Shown here piece by piece: positions 2,615-5,222 of a stretch of 5,222 nucleotides of DNA. The DNA is taken from contig JAJYAH010000560.1 of assembly GCA_021779635.1 (NCBI GenBank), positions 1-5,222 of the forward strand, read 5' to 3'. Source of the stretch: Pseudomonadota bacterium. GTDB lineage: Bacteria; Pseudomonadota; Alphaproteobacteria; Rhizobiales; Xanthobacteraceae. How positions within the stretch are numbered: the stretch's first letter is position 1; the number at the start of each line of letters is the position of its first letter. The notes below the pieces were generated by a model. The model did not search any database and was not told where the DNA came from. It worked only from the letters and a program-made list of their open reading frames with translations. A program made the translations under genes and the position numbers.

Positions 2615-5222
2615 ATGCCCAACAAAATGTTGATCGATGCCACCCACCCGGAAGAGACCCGGGTCGTTGTGGTCCGCGGCAACCGAGTCGAAGAATTTGA
2701 TTTCGAGACCGCCCAACGCAAGCAACTGCGTGGAAATATCTATCTCGCCAAGGTCACGCGCGTAGAACCGTCGCTGCAGGCCGCCTTCATCGAATATGGC
2801 GGCAACCGCCACGGCTTTCTGGCCTTCAGCGAAATCCATCCGGACTATTATCAAATTCCGGTCGCCGATCGTCAGGCGCTGATCGAGGCTGACGAACGCG
2901 CCCATCGCGAAGCTGAAGAAGAGACCGAGAACCGCTCCAACCGCCGCCGCCCGCGCCACCGCAATGCGCGCCGCCGCGGCAATGGCGACCGCGTGCAGAG
3001 CGGCGTCGTGGAAACGACAGGCCCGGATCACCCCCAGGCGGACCTGCCGCACGACCATGATCATCAGCCAGACGATCATTTTCACGGCGAGCAAGGACAG
3101 GCTCACGGCGACGAGCACGATGCCGGCGATGCTCACCATCATGACCATGAAGGTCACGAGCCCGAGCATTCACACGAAGACGAACATGCCCATCATGAGC
3201 ACGATCACACCCATGATGATCACGCCCACGACCATGAACATGCCGATGGCGACCATGCTCATGCGAGCGAGGCTTCCGCGACGGAATGGCGTCCGGATAT
3301 GCCGGCTTCGTCGGCAATCGAGGCGTCTGGGGTAACCGAGCCGCCCGGCGCAGAAGCTCATGACGAAGGCGCCCGCGAAGAACTGGCCCATGACGCGTTC
3401 GCCTACGAGGAAGACGCGCGCGAAAACGCCGCCCATGCCGACGACGCGCCGCACGCCGACCACGCCGGTAGCGAAGCTGCGACCCCGGAGCACGCCGAAC
3501 AGGCCGCAGCACCAAACGGCGACGCGCACCACGATGACGAAGACGACGGCGAGGAAACCGAAGAGGAAGTTGTTGAATCCGTCGGCGGCGACGACGTCAT
3601 GGAAGAGGTGCCGGAGCGCGCCTTCCGTCCGCGCCGCCAGTACAAGATCCAGGAAGTGATCAAGCGCCGGCAGGTCATGCTGGTGCAGGTTGTCAAGGAA
3701 GAGCGCGGCAACAAGGGAGCCGCGCTGACGACGTATCTCTCGCTGGCCGGGCGCTATGCCGTCCTGATGCCCAATACGGCGCGCGGCGGCGGCATCAGCC
3801 GCAAGATCACCTCGGCGCAGGACCGCTCGCGGCTGAAGGAAGTGGTGCAGGATCTCGACGTGCCCGAGGGCATGGGCATCATTCTGCGCACCGCCGGCGC
3901 CTCGCGCACCAAGCCGGAGATCAAGCGTGACTTCGAATACCTGATCCGGATGTGGGAAACCGTCCGCGACATGACCCTGAAGTCGCAGGCGCCGACCCTC
4001 GTCTACGAAGAGGGCTCGCTGATCAAGCGTTCGCTGCGCGATCTCTACAACAAGGAAATCGACGAAATCCAGGTTGCCGGCGAAGCCGGCTATCAGGAAG
4101 CTCGCGATTTCATGAAGATGCTGATGCCGTCGAATGTGCGCGCGGTCAGGCAATATCGCGACGGCCAGCCGCTGTTTTCGCGGATGGGCGTCGAGAGCCA
4201 GCTCGACGCAATGTTCTCGCCCACCGTGCAATTGCGGTCCGGCGGCTACATCGTGATCAACCAGACCGAGGCGCTGGTTTCGATCGACGTCAATTCCGGA
4301 CGCTCGACCCGAGAACATCACATCGAAGATACCGCGCTCAAGACCAATCTGGAGGCCGCCGAGGAAGTCGCACGGCAGCTCCGATTGCGGGACCTCGCTG
4401 GCCTGATCGTCATCGACTTCATCGACATGGACGAGAAACGCAACAACCGCTCGGTGGAACGCAAGCTCAGCGATTGCCTGCGGCAGGATCGTGCACGTAT
4501 CCAGGTCGGGCGCATCTCGCATTTCGGCCTGCTCGAGATGTCGCGCCAGCGCATTCGCGCCAGCGTGCTGGAGAGCTCGACCGAGCCCTGCCCGCAATGC
4601 GGCGGCAGCGGCCATGTGCGTTCGGTTTCTTCGGTGGCGCTGCAGTTGCTGCGCGGTCTTGAGGAGATACTCATGAAGGGCGCGACCCACAATCTCGTGG
4701 TGCGCACCCGAACCGACGTCGCGCTCTATGTCCTCAACCACAAGCGTGGCCATCTGCGCGATCTCGAAAACAGCTTCAAGGTGACGCTGTCCGTGATCGC
4801 CGATCCGACCGTGAGCGGCCAGCAGTCGTTCGTGATCGATCGCGGCGAACAGGTGCATACGCTGGAGGCGGCCAAGGCGCTGCTCGCAGCCCAGGTTGCG
4901 GCTTTCCCGTCGCAAACCGAGGAACCGTTCGACGAGGACGAGCCCTTCGATGTCGAAGTGGAAGTCGAAACCGAGGAGACCGAAGGGCTGGCGGACGACG
5001 CCGCAGCTGGCGAGGAGAGCCAAGGCGAAGCCGATGCGGATGGTCACAAGCGCAAGCGGCGACGCCGGCGGCGTGGCCGTCCCGGCGAGGCGCGCGAGGG
5101 CAGCCCCGCGCGCGACAACAACGAGACCCCGCGCGTTGCACCCGACATGGTTGCTGCGCCGGGCGCGATCGCCGATGAAGGCGGGGGGGGGGGGGGGGGG
5201 GGGGAGGATCAGCCTAGCGCGG
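2615..5222 (+). CDS. rne: Ribonuclease E, N-terminal 869 codons (runs off right edge)
   Basis: This single-strand-specific, 5'-end-sensing endonuclease processes rRNA and tRNA precursors, degrades mRNA and scaffolds the degradosome. The frame is open from ATG at 2615 to the edge. The N-terminus (MPNKMLIDATHPEETRV) aligns with E. coli RNase E. The S1 domain begins near residue 39 and is broken at about 95-342 by an insertion, resuming at about Y343 with the hallmark KEERGNKGAALTT (361-373). The 5' sensor has R425/T426 in LRTAG. Catalytic aspartates are D558 (SIDVNSG) and D601 (VIDFIDM), spaced 43 apart as in E. coli D303/D346. The zinc-link cysteines are C659 and C662 (CPQCGGSG). A small domain follows, then an acidic tail (769-790) and the basic run HKRKRRRRRRGR (811-822), typical of RNA-binding scaffold segments. 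The partner-binding C-terminus lies outside the window. Oddities are the His-rich insertion and a G22 run near the end. The ribosome site is weak (AAGAG). Identification is secure. Confidence 0.97.
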   Translation, partial: MPNKMLIDATHPEETRVVVVRGNRVEEFDFETAQRKQLRGNIYLAKVTRVEPSLQAAFIEYGGNRHGFLAFSEIHPDYYQIPVADRQALIEADERAHREAEEETENRSNRRRPRHRNARRRGNGDRVQSGVVETTGPDHPQADLPHDHDHQPDDHFHGEQGQAHGDEHDAGDAHHHDHEGHEPEHSHEDEHAHHEHDHTHDDHAHDHEHADGDHAHASEASATEWRPDMPASSAIEASGVTEPPGAEAHDEGAREELAHDAFAYEEDARENAAHADDAPHADHAGSEAATPEHAEQAAAPNGDAHHDDEDDGEETEEEVVESVGGDDVMEEVPERAFRPRRQYKIQEVIKRRQVMLVQVVKEERGNKGAALTTYLSLAGRYAVLMPNTARGGGISRKITSAQDRSRLKEVVQDLDVPEGMGIILRTAGASRTKPEIKRDFEYLIRMWETVRDMTLKSQAPTLVYEEGSLIKRSLRDLYNKEIDEIQVAGEAGYQEARDFMKMLMPSNVRAVRQYRDGQPLFSRMGVESQLDAMFSPTVQLRSGGYIVINQTEALVSIDVNSGRSTREHHIEDTALKTNLEAAEEVARQLRLRDLAGLIVIDFIDMDEKRNNRSVERKLSDCLRQDRARIQVGRISHFGLLEMSRQRIRASVLESSTEPCPQCGGSGHVRSVSSVALQLLRGLEEILMKGATHNLVVRTRTDVALYVLNHKRGHLRDLENSFKVTLSVIADPTVSGQQSFVIDRGEQVHTLEAAKALLAAQVAAFPSQTEEPFDEDEPFDVEVEVETEETEGLADDAAAGEESQGEADADGHKRKRRRRRRGRPGEAREGSPARDNNETPRVAPDMVAAPGAIADEGGGGGGGGEDQPSA
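2933..2992 (+). other. Arg-rich patch opening the S1 insertion of RNase E
   Basis: Residues 107-126 hold ten arginines, including the clusters RRRPRHR (110-116) and RRR (119-121). They come straight after a short acidic helix-like stretch (91-105). Arginine-rich patches of this type commonly bind RNA. Its place inside the S1 fold, itself an RNA-binding domain, suggests an added RNA contact; that is inference. Confidence 0.6.
3029..3262 (+). other. His-rich tract within the S1 insertion of RNase E
   Basis: Residues 139-216 contain 27 histidines in 78 positions, 19 of them within 174-216. They appear mostly as alternating HD, HE and HA pairs with one HHH (174-176). Eight further histidines lie in the following acidic stretch (217-336). 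Such composition resembles metal-binding or metal-storage tracts in HypB, UreE and zinc transporters. No repeat unit is strictly conserved at DNA level and both His codons (CAT, CAC) are mixed, so recent expansion of a single repeat is unlikely. A function in RNase E is not established by sequence. Confidence 0.85.
3263..3622 (+). other. Acidic, disordered second half of the S1 insertion
   Basis: Residues 217-336 are rich in Ala, Glu and Asp and nearly free of large hydrophobics, which indicates disorder. The most acidic run is 307-321, with 11 Asp/Glu in 15. S1 sequence resumes at about residue 343 after the basic PRRQ (339-342). The DNA stays in frame with no stop, so this is part of the protein and not an intron or insertion element. 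Confidence 0.7.
5183..5204 (+). repeat. Run of 22 consecutive G inside rne
   Basis: The run follows GGC and would encode seven consecutive GGG glycines plus the first base of GAG. With 22 bases the frame stays open (E-D-Q-P-S-A to the edge). With 23 (or 20) a TAG at 5215-5217 would come into frame within five codons of the run. Use of GGG departs from the GGC habit of the rest of the gene. It lies 18 bases from the window end, so a sequencing or assembly error is a serious possibility. Confidence 0.9.

Noticed and set aside
2031..2700. Two overlapping plus-strand frames of about 200 codons (2031-2633 and 2089-2700) upstream of and overlapping the rne start
   Set aside because: Both give Arg/Pro/Ser-rich low-complexity products without family resemblance or ribosome sites, and they overlap the rne start in other frames. 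A leader peptide beginning at ATG 2373 was also considered but lacks a ribosome site.
3029..3262. His-rich region as a frameshift, inserted element or tandem DNA repeat
   Set aside because: The frame is continuous, S1 sequence resumes correctly afterwards, His codons are mixed and no fixed DNA repeat unit is visible.
3170..5047. 625-codon open frame on the minus strand, the longest closed frame in the window
   Set aside because: It lies entirely antisense to rne, whose plus-strand translation shows conserved catalytic, S1 and zinc-link motifs. The antisense product has no recognisable family; its openness follows from GC-rich third positions.

Overview
The window is GC-rich DNA (roughly 60-65% G+C by eye) with the codon choice, domain styles and gene order of an alphaproteobacterium in Hyphomicrobiales/Rhizobiales. 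Bradyrhizobium, Rhodopseudomonas or a relative is most likely. This placement is inferred from protein features (an RNase E with a large insertion in its S1 domain, an AMIN/Amidase_3 amidase beside a class A PBP) and from one CtrA-type motif. No database search was possible.

Layout: (1) 1-393, minus strand: the first 131 codons of a bifunctional class A penicillin-binding protein (PBP1A, mrcA/ponA type), running off the left edge. (2) 394-601: a 208-base gap with several inverted repeats. (3) 602-1915, minus strand: a complete exported N-acetylmuramoyl-L-alanine amidase (AMIN + Amidase_3, AmiC/AmiB-like) with a TTG start. (4) 1916-2614: a 699-base divergent control region. It holds a TTAA-N7-TTAA CtrA-type box facing the amidase, a sigma70-like promoter facing the nuclease, and a long hairpin-rich leader. 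(5) 2615-5222, plus strand: ribonuclease E (rne), open to the right edge (869 codons plus one base), complete through its catalytic half and into its disordered C-terminal scaffold.

The two minus-strand genes form a cell-wall pair. The PBP polymerises and cross-links peptidoglycan, and the amidase removes stem peptides, typically at the division septum. The divergent gene encodes the central mRNA-decay and rRNA-processing endonuclease, around which a degradosome is usually built. The two sides share a control region rather than a pathway.

The most unusual features are these. RNase E carries an insertion of about 250 residues in its S1 domain, made of an Arg-rich patch, a His-rich tract (27 His in 78 residues) and an acidic stretch. 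A run of 22 G lies in the RNase E tail, 18 bases from the window end, and may be an assembly artefact or a slippage site. The amidase promoter has a CtrA-like box. The rne leader has closely spaced and mutually exclusive hairpins. No mobile element, tRNA, rRNA or CRISPR array was seen.
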